Origin: Paenibacillus massiliensis 2301065 = DSM 16942
Lineage (GTDB): Bacteria > Bacillota > Bacilli > Paenibacillales > Paenibacillaceae
Reading direction: 5' to 3'
Length of the DNA: 64,000 nt
NCBI RefSeq assembly: GCF_000377505.1
Contig: NZ_KB898189.1
Span: forward strand, 186,001-250,000
Under the pieces are notes generated by a model that worked only from the letters and a program-made list of their open reading frames with translations, was not told where the DNA came from and did no database searches. The number at the start of each line of letters is the position of its first letter. The first letter of the stretch is position 1. A program made the translations under genes and the position numbers. Of the stretch, positions 47,635 through 56,986 are shown one piece after another.

Positions 47635-48177
47635 TTACGGTTTTACATATTCCATTAACCAGCAATCCCTTAATTCTCCTTCATGCAGCTCGTGCTTCTC
47701 TAGATACTTTTTCTTGGTAAATCCGCACTTCTCATAGACTCTTATGGCCCTTGTATTCCAAGCCTGCGGATCTAATACAATCTTGCTTGCCCCTCTCTTC
47801 TCAACGAGATGCTTGACCACCGCTGTTATAAGCTGGGAGCCTATGCCCTGATTCCAATACTCAGTCTCCCCTATAAACTGATCCATTCCATATAAGCCAG
47901 CCGAATGACCTTCATAGCCATATATTTGTGCTTCTTCCTCATCAAGAGGATAGATTTGGATATAACCAATGTCCGTGCCTTTATGCTCAATGATATACGA
48001 GCTCATGTTATCTTGATGATCGAAAAAATGCTCTTGCACCAATGCCGAATCATGCGGACGATCACGACCTTCATAGTATGTCAATACCTCAGGATCGCTC
48101 AGCCACCTGACAAGTGTGCTCGAATCGCCAAGCTCAAGCGCCCGCAGTTGCAAATCATCATTCAGAACAATAATCAT
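47635..48177 (-). CDS. GNAT acetyltransferase, AAC(6')-like
   Basis: 180 residues, AAGGAGAAT upstream. The sequence pattern (LRALELGDSSTLVRWLSDPE, GYIQIYPLD, GLYGMDQFIGETEYWNQGIG, VLDPQAWNTRAIRVYEKCGF) matches the aminoglycoside 6'-acetyltransferase-like branch of GNAT proteins. Whether it acts on an antibiotic cannot be told from sequence; many chromosomal relatives do not confer resistance. Divergent from the arabinanase gene. Confidence 0.85.
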   Translation of the reverse strand: MIIVLNDDLQLRALELGDSSTLVRWLSDPEVLTYYEGRDRPHDSALVQEHFFDHQDNMSSYIIEHKGTDIGYIQIYPLDEEEAQIYGYEGHSAGLYGMDQFIGETEYWNQGIGSQLITAVVKHLVEKRGASKIVLDPQAWNTRAIRVYEKCGFTKKKYLEKHELHEGELRDCWLMEYVKP

Positions 48178-48361
48178 CTGTATTCTCCTTATTTTGGAAT
48201 GTACTCACTCTAGACTCTCGCTTGATGAAGCGCAGGTAATATGTCACTAGACCATTTTATTTTATATTTATCCATAACATTTTACAAAAACATAAAGGAT
48301 TTTACTGATTAATCCAGAATATATATCGCTGTACTCTCAATTCAGAAAGGAGAATATCTGG

Positions 48362-50983
48362 ATGATTCGATGGGTAACTGCCAGACTCACAAGATACACC
48401 GTAGTAGTAATGCTAATTCTTTTGTTAACGATTGCAGGTTCTTCATGGGGAGGAGGCGCTATAGCTGCAGCATCTGAACCCCAACCTACGGGGACCACAC
48501 AGCATGATGAGCATACCACCAATCACAACGCACAGAATACTCCGCTCACGAAAGCTGCACCGCATCCTGCACAGACACCTACTTTCTCGAACGTCTCTGT
48601 CCATGATCCTTCCATTGTGAAGGATGGCGATACCTATTATGTATTCGGCTCACACATCGCCGCAGCCAAGTCTACGGACCTGACTCACTGGACTTCTTTT
48701 GCAAACGGTTACACAACGCCAGGGAACACACTGTATGGTGATTTATCCGAGAACCTTGCTGGGTCCTTCGCCTGGGCCGGGGAGAATGATTCAGACAGCA
48801 AAGGCGGGTTCTCCGTGTGGGCACCTGATGTATTCTGGAATGAGGACTATATTAACGAGGACGGCTCGAAGGGAGCCTATATCATCTATTATAGCGCCTC
48901 CTCCACCTATATTCGCTCTGCGATCGGGATGGCGGTATCCCAGGATATTGAAGGTCCATATCAATATGCTGATACAATCGTGTATTCAGGCTTCACGAGA
49001 GACAGCGCCTTTGACCGGGACAGCCAGGTGGATAAGAAATGGACCCATACCCACATTCAACACTTAGTTGAGAAAGGAACGCTGGCTGGCCCAAGAGCAG
49101 AATGGTTCAATGCTGATGGTTCCTACGGTAATCACTTGTTCCCGAACGCTATTGATCCGACGGTCTTTTATGACACAGATGGACGGTTGTGGATGACCTA
49201 TGGCTCATGGTCGGGAGGGATTTTCCTGTTGGAGCTGAACAAGACCACTGGAGCACCAATCTATCCGGGACAAGATGGTACGACAGCCGACGGGCGAATG
49301 ATTGATCGCTATTTTGGTATCAAAATCGCTGGCGGCTATGGTGAGTCTGGTGAAGGACCTTATATCGAATACAATGAAGATACTGGTTACTTCTACCTAT
49401 ACGTCACCTATGGCGGGCTGGCTTCGGACGGCGGCTATAACATGCGAACCTTCCGTTCCACCTCGCCAACAGGCCCATACCTGGATGCGAAAGGACAAAA
49501 TGCCGTGCTTCCGGAGGGAGCAAGAAATATCGATTATGGCAACAAGCTGATCGGCAACTTCCTGTTCGACAGCAAGATCGGAGATCCGGGTGAAGGAATC
49601 GGCTATGGCTATGTATCTCCGGGGCACAACTCGGTCTATACCAATCCCGATAATGGTCAAGTGTTTCTGGTCTTCCACACCCGCTTCCCGCAGCAAGGAG
49701 AGCTGCACGAGGTACGTGTTCATCAGATGTTCATGAACGAGGATGGCTGGCCCGTCGTCGCTCCTTACCGTTATAGTGGTGAGACCCTGACCCCACTCGC
49801 TGACGATGCACTTGTCGGTGATTACCAATTCATCGCACATGGCAGCGATTCCTCTGCCGAGATTAAGCATGTACAGTCTGTACGTCTTAACGCAGACTTT
49901 ACCGTTACAGGAGATCTACAGGGTACCTGGCAAAAGACAGGAGTGGCACAAGCACGTCTCTCGCTGGATAATGGCGTATATGAGGGTGTCTTTCTAAAAC
50001 AATGGGATGAGGTTACCGAGCAGGAGCAGATTGTCTTCACTGTTATGTCCGAACAAGGGGAAATGCTCTGGGGCAGTCAGCTGACGGAGCTGCCTCCGAC
50101 TACTGTTGTAGACAACGTATATCAAGAGCTTACTCTTGGGGATACCAGCAAGGTCAAAGCTAACCTTTCCTTGCCAAGTGAAGGAAGCCGTCAATCGTCT
50201 ATTACATGGGCCACTTCAGACCCTAGTATAGTCACAGCAAGTGGCGAGATCGCTCGCCCTGAAGCCGGGGAACAGGCCGTGTCGGCCACCCTGACAGCGA
50301 CAATAACCAAAGGGAATATTCACAGGCAGAAGTCCTTTACCGTTACAGTCATTCCGTATGAAGCAGCGAAGCTGACCGCTCAATATTCATTTGACGGGAA
50401 TTTGCAGGATCACACTGGTTCATTCGTTGCCGGGGAAGTGATTGGAGACCGCATAGACCGCGCAGGTGGCACCATTACCTACACAGATGGCATTAGCGGT
50501 CAGGCTGCCGTCTTTGATGGGGCATCTGGAGTAGCGCTGCCAGATGGACTGTTATCCGGTGACTCTTATTCCGTTGCACTCTGGGTCAATCCCGAGGAGT
50601 TGACCATGTATACCACCACCTTCTTCGGCGCCGCAGACGCTAATCACTGGATCAGCCTGCTGCCAAGAGGCCCTGAGCAGAATACGATGATGCTCTGGTC
50701 TGGTAGCTCACCTTGGTACACGGGTAGCACCGGGCTGAGCATTCCCACGAATGAATGGACTCACCTTGCCTTCACTGTGGAGGAAGGGGTAGCCAACGTA
50801 TTTGTAAATGGACAGCTTCAATTCACAGGGAGTGGATTCCCTAATCATTTCACGTCTCAGACTGGAGTCTTCAGTCTGGCTGTGAACTGGTGGGACCCAC
50901 CGTTTCACGGGAGCATGGACGAGCTGAATATCTTCGATGGAGCGTTGTCTCCTGCGCAGGTAGCAGAGCTGGCACAGCCGTAA
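48362..50983 (+). CDS. Secreted GH43 arabinan-degrading enzyme with LamG domain
   Basis: 873 residues, AGAAAGGAG upstream. A signal peptide (YTVVVMLILLLTIAGSSWGG) and a His/Thr-rich linker lead to a five-bladed GH43 propeller. VHDPSIVKDGDTYYVFGSHI carries the base Asp, NAIDPTVFYDTDGRLWMTYG the second Asp, and GEGPYIEYN the acid Glu; SPGHNSVY follows. The propeller resembles the AbnB/YxiA subgroup of endo-1,5-alpha-L-arabinanases. A beta-barrel GH43 C-domain, a bacterial Ig-like segment (ITWATSDPSIVTASGEIA) and a C-terminal LamG (LTAQYSFDGNLQDHTGSF … PFHGSMDELNIFDG) follow. It attacks arabinan side chains of pectin. Confidence 0.92.
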   Translation: MIRWVTARLTRYTVVVMLILLLTIAGSSWGGGAIAAASEPQPTGTTQHDEHTTNHNAQNTPLTKAAPHPAQTPTFSNVSVHDPSIVKDGDTYYVFGSHIAAAKSTDLTHWTSFANGYTTPGNTLYGDLSENLAGSFAWAGENDSDSKGGFSVWAPDVFWNEDYINEDGSKGAYIIYYSASSTYIRSAIGMAVSQDIEGPYQYADTIVYSGFTRDSAFDRDSQVDKKWTHTHIQHLVEKGTLAGPRAEWFNADGSYGNHLFPNAIDPTVFYDTDGRLWMTYGSWSGGIFLLELNKTTGAPIYPGQDGTTADGRMIDRYFGIKIAGGYGESGEGPYIEYNEDTGYFYLYVTYGGLASDGGYNMRTFRSTSPTGPYLDAKGQNAVLPEGARNIDYGNKLIGNFLFDSKIGDPGEGIGYGYVSPGHNSVYTNPDNGQVFLVFHTRFPQQGELHEVRVHQMFMNEDGWPVVAPYRYSGETLTPLADDALVGDYQFIAHGSDSSAEIKHVQSVRLNADFTVTGDLQGTWQKTGVAQARLSLDNGVYEGVFLKQWDEVTEQEQIVFTVMSEQGEMLWGSQLTELPPTTVVDNVYQELTLGDTSKVKANLSLPSEGSRQSSITWATSDPSIVTASGEIARPEAGEQAVSATLTATITKGNIHRQKSFTVTVIPYEAAKLTAQYSFDGNLQDHTGSFVAGEVIGDRIDRAGGTITYTDGISGQAAVFDGASGVALPDGLLSGDSYSVALWVNPEELTMYTTTFFGAADANHWISLLPRGPEQNTMMLWSGSSPWYTGSTGLSIPTNEWTHLAFTVEEGVANVFVNGQLQFTGSGFPNHFTSQTGVFSLAVNWWDPPFHGSMDELNIFDGALSPAQVAELAQP

Positions 50984-51194
50984 GCTCACGTACTCATGAG
51001 CTCAAACTAATAAAGCTTATAGATGCGTCAACTACAAGCTAACACGTTTGACTGCATACGATTTCGAGTTTGGATGATCTTCACATATTTGTTGTTAGCG
51101 AAAAATTTGATATATACTAATACACTTACAACTTGATCTGGTCAAGTCATGCAGATGTAATCATTCAGTGCAACCTTCAGTGCACAGTTACACT

Positions 51195-51232
51195 AAGAAG
51201 ACGGAGCCACATTCATGGCTCCGTCTTCTTTC
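51195..51232. terminator. Bidirectional terminator between convergent genes
   Basis: AAGAAGACGGAGCCA and TGGCTCCGTCTTCTT form a near-perfect 15-bp stem. It separates the arabinanase gene from the PepSY gene. Confidence 0.85.
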
Positions 51233-51275
51233 ACATCTATATCCTTACTATTATGCCTATTTCATAGCTGTTCGA

Positions 51276-51971
51276 TCAATCAAAGTCATAGTCACTATAG
51301 TCATCATCGTGGTCGTCATCGTCGTCATCCCAGTCCTTATCGACATGCAGCACCTTACCTGTGCCTGCATCAATTACGACATCAGCCGTACCGCCGCTAA
51401 TCCGTACTTCAATTTCGTAGACCAGCTTGCCACGTTCACGATCCAGCTCCAGTTCCAGAACTCTGCTACCATTGACCTGCTTCAAAGCAATATCAGCAGC
51501 CTTCTGCTCATTAATCACCGTATTGGAAGAGGTCTGCTTATTGGTACTGGATGATGACTGTGTTGACTGACCGGATTGTCGACTGATTACCTTATCATGA
51601 TCGTCATCCACGCGGATCTTCAGCACTTTACCTGTGTAAGCATCTACCAGAACATCTCGTTCCTGCCCCTGGCTATTCTCAATATCCACCTCGTAATAGA
51701 GGCTTGTGCCCTTGCGTTCCAGTTCGACGCCCTCTACCGTGCCATTGAAGGCAGCAAGTGCCTTCTGTACGGCTTGCTCAGCACCGATCCGCTGCTTTTC
51801 GTTTTGATTGACGGAATTCGACGCCGCCTCTGCCTGCCCTGACCCGATCCATCCGGCACCATAAGCCCCTCCGAGTAGTAGCGTACCAGCTAATGCGCTG
51901 ATGACAATGGCTTTTTTGCTCATTTTCTTAGTCTTTGATGTTGTTCTTGGTGTTGTTGGTGTCTTCATCAT
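51276..51971 (-). CDS. PepSY-domain protein with acidic tail
   Basis: 231 residues from the ATG at 51971 (GGGAGG eight bases before). One membrane anchor (AIVISALAGTLLLGGAYGAG), then two PepSY domains: QAVQKALAAFNGTVEGVELE … VDAYTGKVLKI, and KAADIALKQVNGSRVLELEL … IDAGTGKVLHV. The C-terminus is a run of Asp residues. PepSY domains are thought to restrain proteases or act as sensory inhibitors. Last gene of an operon-like block behind a two-component system, like ykoI behind ykoGH. Confidence 0.88.
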   Translation of the reverse strand: MMKTPTTPRTTSKTKKMSKKAIVISALAGTLLLGGAYGAGWIGSGQAEAASNSVNQNEKQRIGAEQAVQKALAAFNGTVEGVELERKGTSLYYEVDIENSQGQERDVLVDAYTGKVLKIRVDDDHDKVISRQSGQSTQSSSSTNKQTSSNTVINEQKAADIALKQVNGSRVLELELDRERGKLVYEIEVRISGGTADVVIDAGTGKVLHVDKDWDDDDDDHDDDYSDYDFD

Positions 51972-52247
51972 TCTAACTGCCTCCCTCTGGCTGTTCTGTG
52001 TTCCTGTAGCTACTATAACCGTAGAACATGAGAACTCTCCGTCAGGAACATTAGAATTTGATGAGAAAATAGCGATATCCATTGCTAGGGTCTTTAATCT
52101 CTACCTGTATAGATTGAACTGAAAATGTTAAGAGTTCGGGTCCGTGCAGCTACGGTGAACGTTTGAACCTCCGTTGCTTATTCCCCTTTTCTCAATTTTA
52201 CAGGTTCAATCTATATAGCTGTAACGAAGTTATTGGTATCGTCACTC

Positions 52248-53048
52248 TCATGCATCGTCGTCATCGTCATCTTCTTCTTCATCATCATCGTCCCACGCAA
52301 TGGACATCACCTTGCCGGATATGGCATGAATTTGTACGACAGCCTCCCCCTTGTTTGGGGAATCGATCTCAACCAGATAATACCTGTTGCTCCCGCGGCC
52401 ACTGTATTCAATCTCTTTGACCTCACCAGGGACCTGTGCCTGAGCCAGTCTGGCCGCTTCACGCTCGCTGACAGCACGCTGTCCATCAGTTGCTGTCCCT
52501 TGGCCAGTAGCAGGCTTGCTGCCGGAGGTTCCACCACTACCTTCTCCAGCACCTTTTCCTGAACTATCATCCGTGCTTCCTGAGCCCGAAGCATCGGTTG
52601 AGTCCCCCGATCCTGACGGACTGGTCGGAGCTGAGCCTTGGTTACCGTCAGGCCTTCCTGTCTGACCATTGCCCCCACTCGATCCCTCCGCCGGACTCCC
52701 ATGACCTTCGCTAGCTCCCGCAGGCACAGGAAAGGCCGTTGCCACTGGAGCTGAAGAGACTGGTGTCTCTAGTCGCTGAATCGAATGAATCATGCCATCA
52801 ACCGGGTTGACCTTCAGCTCATACAGCCCCTGCGTGGAGCGAAGTTGCATCATGTAGCTTCCTTCATGCAGCTGAACACTCTCTACCTCGCCCTCGTATT
52901 GTGCCAGGACACTACGTACAGCCTGTTCCTGGTTCAACGCTGCTACCGGAGCCTCCTGACGGAGCCACTGTGTCCCGGCCATCAGGAGTACAAGGAGTAC
53001 CAGCACCGCTGCCGCTGTCCATCCTATCCTTCGTTTGCTCCGCTTCAT
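52248..53048 (-). CDS. PepSY-domain protein with Gly/Ser linker
   Basis: 266 residues, AAGGAGGCG upstream. One N-terminal membrane helix (WTAAAVLVLLVLLMAGTQWL), a first PepSY-like domain (QAVRSVLAQYEGEVESVQLH … NPVDGMIHSIQRLE), a long Gly/Ser/Pro-rich linker, and a second PepSY (REAARLAQAQVPGEVKEIEY … HAISGKVMSIAW) ending in a stretch of Asp and Glu. It follows the sensor kinase by 15 bases, so it is surely co-transcribed and may modulate the kinase. Confidence 0.88.
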   Translation of the reverse strand: MKRSKRRIGWTAAAVLVLLVLLMAGTQWLRQEAPVAALNQEQAVRSVLAQYEGEVESVQLHEGSYMMQLRSTQGLYELKVNPVDGMIHSIQRLETPVSSAPVATAFPVPAGASEGHGSPAEGSSGGNGQTGRPDGNQGSAPTSPSGSGDSTDASGSGSTDDSSGKGAGEGSGGTSGSKPATGQGTATDGQRAVSEREAARLAQAQVPGEVKEIEYSGRGSNRYYLVEIDSPNKGEAVVQIHAISGKVMSIAWDDDDEEEDDDDDDA

Positions 53049-53063
53049 ATGCTTCGCCTCCTT

Positions 53064-54542
53064 CTAGCCCTGTGGCTCGATCATCTGCTCTCGTTGCGGA
53101 ATCCACAAGGTCACCGTTGTGCCCAGTCCCTCCACGCTATCCAGCTCCAGACGTATGCCGAGGGCCTCAGCAATCTGTGCACCCAGAGCGAGTCCCAGTC
53201 CCGATCCGCCACTCTTGCGATTACGAGCCTCATCGACCCGATAAAAGCGGTCAAACACACGTGGCAGGTCCTTCTTGGGAATGCCAATTCCCCGATCGAC
53301 CACGCGGATGTAGGCTTCCTCTCCTCGCTGCCCGACCGTTATTGCAATCGATTCCTCACTGTACTTTCTTGCATTGTCCAGGAATATGAACAATAGCTGA
53401 CGCAGCTTCTGCTCATCTGTATATCCAATAATCGGCTGCTCCGCTGGCTTGTCGAGAGCCTGGTTCGCAAGTTCAGCCTGCTCTGCCGTAGCATCGGCTC
53501 CATCACTCACCACGAATTGCCCCTCATCGCTCATCTCGAATGTGCGTTGTCCAACCGCTACCTCACGATGATAAGCCTTGCTGAAGGCTCTTGCCGCCTC
53601 CCTGCTCAGCTCCTCCAGATCGACTACGCTCAGCTCCAGCTTCCATTGCTCCTTCGGACTGGCCAGCATCAACAGCTGCTCGGTCAGCTCCTTCATACGG
53701 ATCGCCTCGGAATGAATAGCATTAACAGACTCGTCCAGAAGCTCGGGACGCTCTGCACCTCTGCGCTTTAGCAAGCTGGCATAGCTCTCAATAATGGTCA
53801 GCGGCGTCTTCAGCTCATGTGAGGCGTTAGATACGAACTGCTGCTGCTTCTCATAATTGCTTTCCAACAGATCAATCATCGCATTGAAGGTATGCCCCAT
53901 ATCTACTAGCTCATCCCCGCCTTTCTCTTGCAGGGCAAGCCTGCGGAAACGTCCGCTGCGCCGGATATCATTCATCGTCCGGGTCATCATCTCAATGGGT
54001 CGCATAATCAGCCTGGAGAGCAGACGCCCGGATAGCAGCACGGGGATCAAGGAGATCACGGTTACAACGAGAAGAACCACTCGAAGCATATTCAAGGTGC
54101 CCATCGTTGCCTCCATACTCTCTGTGAACTGCACATTCATAATTTCACCATTCGTCCAAATGACAGGCACAGATACACTGATATATCTCTTTCCCTCTAA
54201 ATCATGCATTTGCATCATAAAAGTAGTCGAATACGCAGGTCTCCAGTCGCTCAGGGCAGCCTCCGACAGAGAGGTGACTGGAGCTGGCTCTACTCCCTGC
54301 TCACGTACAATTCGAATCATTCCACTTACGGGTACGAAGCTCCTCAGCAGGTCCTCCGCTGGAATCATCTCTGCAGCGTCTCGAATACTCGTTGCCGCTT
54401 GATATCCCTCCGCTTCAGCCCGCTTCATCTCGTGCTGCACGATCTGCTGGCTAAAGGCAGCATATACAGATACATTCATAAGGATCAGAAGAACGGCAAA
54501 AAGGACCGAGGAGTACAGATGTATCTTGCTCCCTAGCCTCAT
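53064..54542 (-). CDS. Sensor histidine kinase, YkoH-like
   Basis: 492 residues. Two membrane helices (near 10-30 and 165-190) flank an extracytoplasmic sensor region. HAMP follows, then the dimerisation box FVSNASHELKTPLTIIESYA with the phospho-His near 241. The ATPase has N (FIFLDNARKYS), G1 (VVDRGIGIP), F (VFDRFYRVDEARNRKSGG) and G2 (SGLGLALGAQIA) boxes. Start ATG overlaps the response-regulator stop by four bases. With the two PepSY genes downstream it mirrors the B. subtilis ykoGHI order. The signal is unknown. Confidence 0.93.
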   Translation of the reverse strand: MRLGSKIHLYSSVLFAVLLILMNVSVYAAFSQQIVQHEMKRAEAEGYQAATSIRDAAEMIPAEDLLRSFVPVSGMIRIVREQGVEPAPVTSLSEAALSDWRPAYSTTFMMQMHDLEGKRYISVSVPVIWTNGEIMNVQFTESMEATMGTLNMLRVVLLVVTVISLIPVLLSGRLLSRLIMRPIEMMTRTMNDIRRSGRFRRLALQEKGGDELVDMGHTFNAMIDLLESNYEKQQQFVSNASHELKTPLTIIESYASLLKRRGAERPELLDESVNAIHSEAIRMKELTEQLLMLASPKEQWKLELSVVDLEELSREAARAFSKAYHREVAVGQRTFEMSDEGQFVVSDGADATAEQAELANQALDKPAEQPIIGYTDEQKLRQLLFIFLDNARKYSEESIAITVGQRGEEAYIRVVDRGIGIPKKDLPRVFDRFYRVDEARNRKSGGSGLGLALGAQIAEALGIRLELDSVEGLGTTVTLWIPQREQMIEPQG

Positions 54543-55243
54543 GGCTTGTCCTTTAGTACATAACCGACGCCCCGCACCGTATGAATGAAGGCTGTACTGC
54601 GGTTATGATCAATTTTTTTGCGTAAATAGCGAATATACACATCCACTACATTCGTCTCCCCGGCATATTCGTAGCCCCATACTGCAGACAGCAGCTGCTC
54701 CCGGTTCAGCACCTGACGTTGATGCTTCAGCAGATATACCAGCAGATCGAACTCACGGGGAGTCAGTTCAATGGCCTCATTGGCCCGCAAGACTTCTCTG
54801 GTACTCTCGTTCACCTTGAGCTCCCCAGCTGTAAGCCATGTCTCACTAGGCAGATCTCCATCCTCTGCGGTCACGGACGCTACGGTCCGCAGGACGGCCC
54901 GAATGCGTGCCAGCAGCTCTTCGATCTCGAAGGGCTTGGTAATATAATCATTGGCCCCCAGATCAAGACCAGCCACCTTGTCCTCCACCATGCTGCGCGC
55001 TGTCAGCAAAATAACTGCTGTCCGTCGATCCTGTGAACGAATCCGTCGCAGCAGTTCAATTCCGCTCATTCCGGGCAGCATAACATCCAGCAATATCAGG
55101 TCGAAGGCTCCTGCCCGATAGGCCTCCATCCCCGCTGTCCCATGATCTGCTATAGTAACCTTGTAGCCCTCGCATTCCAATTCAATTTCAAGCAATCTTG
55201 AAATCTTGGGCTCGTCCTCTACGATCAATATCGACTCTCCGAT
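54539..55243 (-). CDS. OmpR-family response regulator, YkoG-like
   Basis: About 234 residues. Receiver domain starts GESILIVEDEPKISRLLEIE with acceptor Asp in LILLDVMLPG and conserved Lys in NDYITKPFEIEELLAR. The winged helix ends NVVDVYIRYLRKKIDHNRST. The start is unclear: AGGAGG lies nine bases before an ATC codon at 55243, exactly where the homologous N-terminus begins. The nearest canonical starts (GTG at 55264, TTG at 55267) lie before that ribosome site and would translate through it. A rare ATC start is proposed. Pairs with the kinase by a four-base overlap. Confidence 0.9.
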   Translation of the reverse strand: MGESILIVEDEPKISRLLEIELECEGYKVTIADHGTAGMEAYRAGAFDLILLDVMLPGMSGIELLRRIRSQDRRTAVILLTARSMVEDKVAGLDLGANDYITKPFEIEELLARIRAVLRTVASVTAEDGDLPSETWLTAGELKVNESTREVLRANEAIELTPREFDLLVYLLKHQRQVLNREQLLSAVWGYEYAGETNVVDVYIRYLRKKIDHNRSTAFIHTVRGVGYVLKDKP

Positions 55244-55304
55244 GTTAGTGCACCTCCTACCCACCAATAGCTTCCAATCGCCCGCCTGTTGGCGCCAGCA
55301 TTCA

Positions 55305-55838
55305 TCAGTCCAGCCGGGATAGCTTACGCAGACTGGCTACAGCATGCTGGACCAGCTCCGTCAGGTCCTCCATCTGCTCCTCATTTATACGCCGCCGAAA
55401 GTGCAGCTCCGCCATATGATCGTACACTGGAGATAATGCTCCATACGAATAAGCTATTCGTTGCGTAAGCTCTGCCTCCGCACTCCAGTCATCTGTCAGC
55501 ACCTGTCTGGCATACTCACATTGGGCTCGCAGTTCATCCTCAGCTTTGGCTTCCATGCTAAAGGTTAGCAGAACCTGACAGCCTGGCACGTGCCCTTCCA
55601 TATCCAGAATTTCTGTCGCCAGATCCAGTAGTCCCGTATCTAGCTGCAGCTCCGCTGTGACCCCTGAGGCTTCAGCAAGCTCGAATTGAATAGCACACCT
55701 CCGAGACATGACAGACATCTCCATGAGATCCTTTCGGCCCGTGATCCGGATGATGCCATCCAGATTGTCCAGATCGTACAGCTCATTCTCCAGCGCCACC
55801 TTTAGATTGTCGAAAATGGTGGGATCAAACCTCATCAT
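55305..55838 (-). CDS. Unknown protein upstream of the two-component operon
   Basis: 177 residues, AAGGAGAAG upstream of two adjacent ATGs. Predominantly alpha/beta with no signal or membrane segment (DPTIFDNLKVALENELYDLD, VPGCQVLLTFSMEAKAEDEL, LTELVQHAVASLRKLSRLD). No family recognised. It ends ~60 bases before the response-regulator start and could be the first gene of that transcript. The coding pattern looks genuine. Confidence 0.75.
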   Translation of the reverse strand: MMRFDPTIFDNLKVALENELYDLDNLDGIIRITGRKDLMEMSVMSRRCAIQFELAEASGVTAELQLDTGLLDLATEILDMEGHVPGCQVLLTFSMEAKAEDELRAQCEYARQVLTDDWSAEAELTQRIAYSYGALSPVYDHMAELHFRRRINEEQMEDLTELVQHAVASLRKLSRLD

Positions 55839-55898
55839 GTTTCTTCTCCTTCACATAGCTACCCAATATCGCAATAGAGCCGATCTAATAGTGAAGCC

Positions 55899-56897
55899 TT
55901 ACACCAGATCTGCCTTGTACACAAGTCCGATTTGCTTGCGGGCCTCTTCCATGACCTCTGCAACCGCCAGCGAGCATTCCAGGGAGTTGACGAGGCTGTC
56001 ACGCGCACCCTGCTGAATGAGCTGAATGAATTCGCGAATCTCATAATACATCGGCTCATGCATCTGCGGACGGGTCAGATCCTCGACATTGCCATCACGG
56101 TAATGAATCTTCACGTCGTATGGCTGATTGATCTTGTCAATGACCATGGTACCCAGTTCACCCTGAATTTCAGCGGGCACGTAGGAGTTCGTAATCTTGG
56201 AATGCAAAACGACCGCATCCATTTCCGGATACAGCATGTTAATGCTTCCCTCTCCATCTACCCCGGAGCCAAGCATAATTCCGACCGCCTTGACGGTATG
56301 CGGTTTGCCAAATAGAGCCACCATTGGATACAGGCAATAAATGCCGAGATCCATCAAGGAGCCATTGGAGAATTCGGGATTAAATGCATTCAGGACTGTG
56401 CCTTCCTTGTACGCATCATACCGTGATGAATACTGACAGTAGCTTGCAAAGTAGCGGCGTACCTGACCTATTTTAAAGAGATTCTCTTGAATAATCGTGA
56501 AATTGGGCATCAGTGTAGACTTCAGCGCTTCCATGAGCAATACATTATTCTCTCTGGCTACTGCGATCATCTCCCTCAGCTCACGGCTATTGGAGGCCAT
56601 TGGCTTCTCACAGAGGACATGCTTGCCGTGCTTCATACAGAGAATGGCCTGCTCCGCATGAAATGAGTTAGGACTGGCAATATATACGGCATCTATAAGA
56701 TCAGACTGCAACATCTCCGTCAGTCCAGTGAACACCGTTGGATGGTTATACTTCGCAGCAAACTCGGCGCCTCTCTCCTCAGTACGCGAATAGATGGCTG
56801 TCAGACTGAAATGATCCGTCTCCTGCGCAGCTTGAATAAAACGCTCCGTAATCCAGTTAGTTCCAATGATACCAAATCGTACCACAGTATCCCTCAT
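55899..56897 (-). CDS. Gfo/Idh/MocA-family oxidoreductase
   Basis: 332 residues from ATG at 56897; a GTG at 56885, six bases after GAGGG, is an alternative start. VRFGIIGTNWITERFIQAAQ is the dinucleotide-binding start, LCEKPMASN holds the EKP motif, and SLMDLGIYCLYPMVALFGKP the catalytic region. Related to, but clearly distinct from, the oxidoreductase at 41201. Substrate unknown. Confidence 0.9.
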   Translation of the reverse strand: MRDTVVRFGIIGTNWITERFIQAAQETDHFSLTAIYSRTEERGAEFAAKYNHPTVFTGLTEMLQSDLIDAVYIASPNSFHAEQAILCMKHGKHVLCEKPMASNSRELREMIAVARENNVLLMEALKSTLMPNFTIIQENLFKIGQVRRYFASYCQYSSRYDAYKEGTVLNAFNPEFSNGSLMDLGIYCLYPMVALFGKPHTVKAVGIMLGSGVDGEGSINMLYPEMDAVVLHSKITNSYVPAEIQGELGTMVIDKINQPYDVKIHYRDGNVEDLTRPQMHEPMYYEIREFIQLIQQGARDSLVNSLECSLAVAEVMEEARKQIGLVYKADLV

Positions 56898-56986
56898 TCC
56901 TCTAAAGTGGTTAATCTGTCTGTCTGTTATTCTCTCACCACAGACTCACTCTGTCCACAAGGAATATTATGATTTTGAAGTATTAT

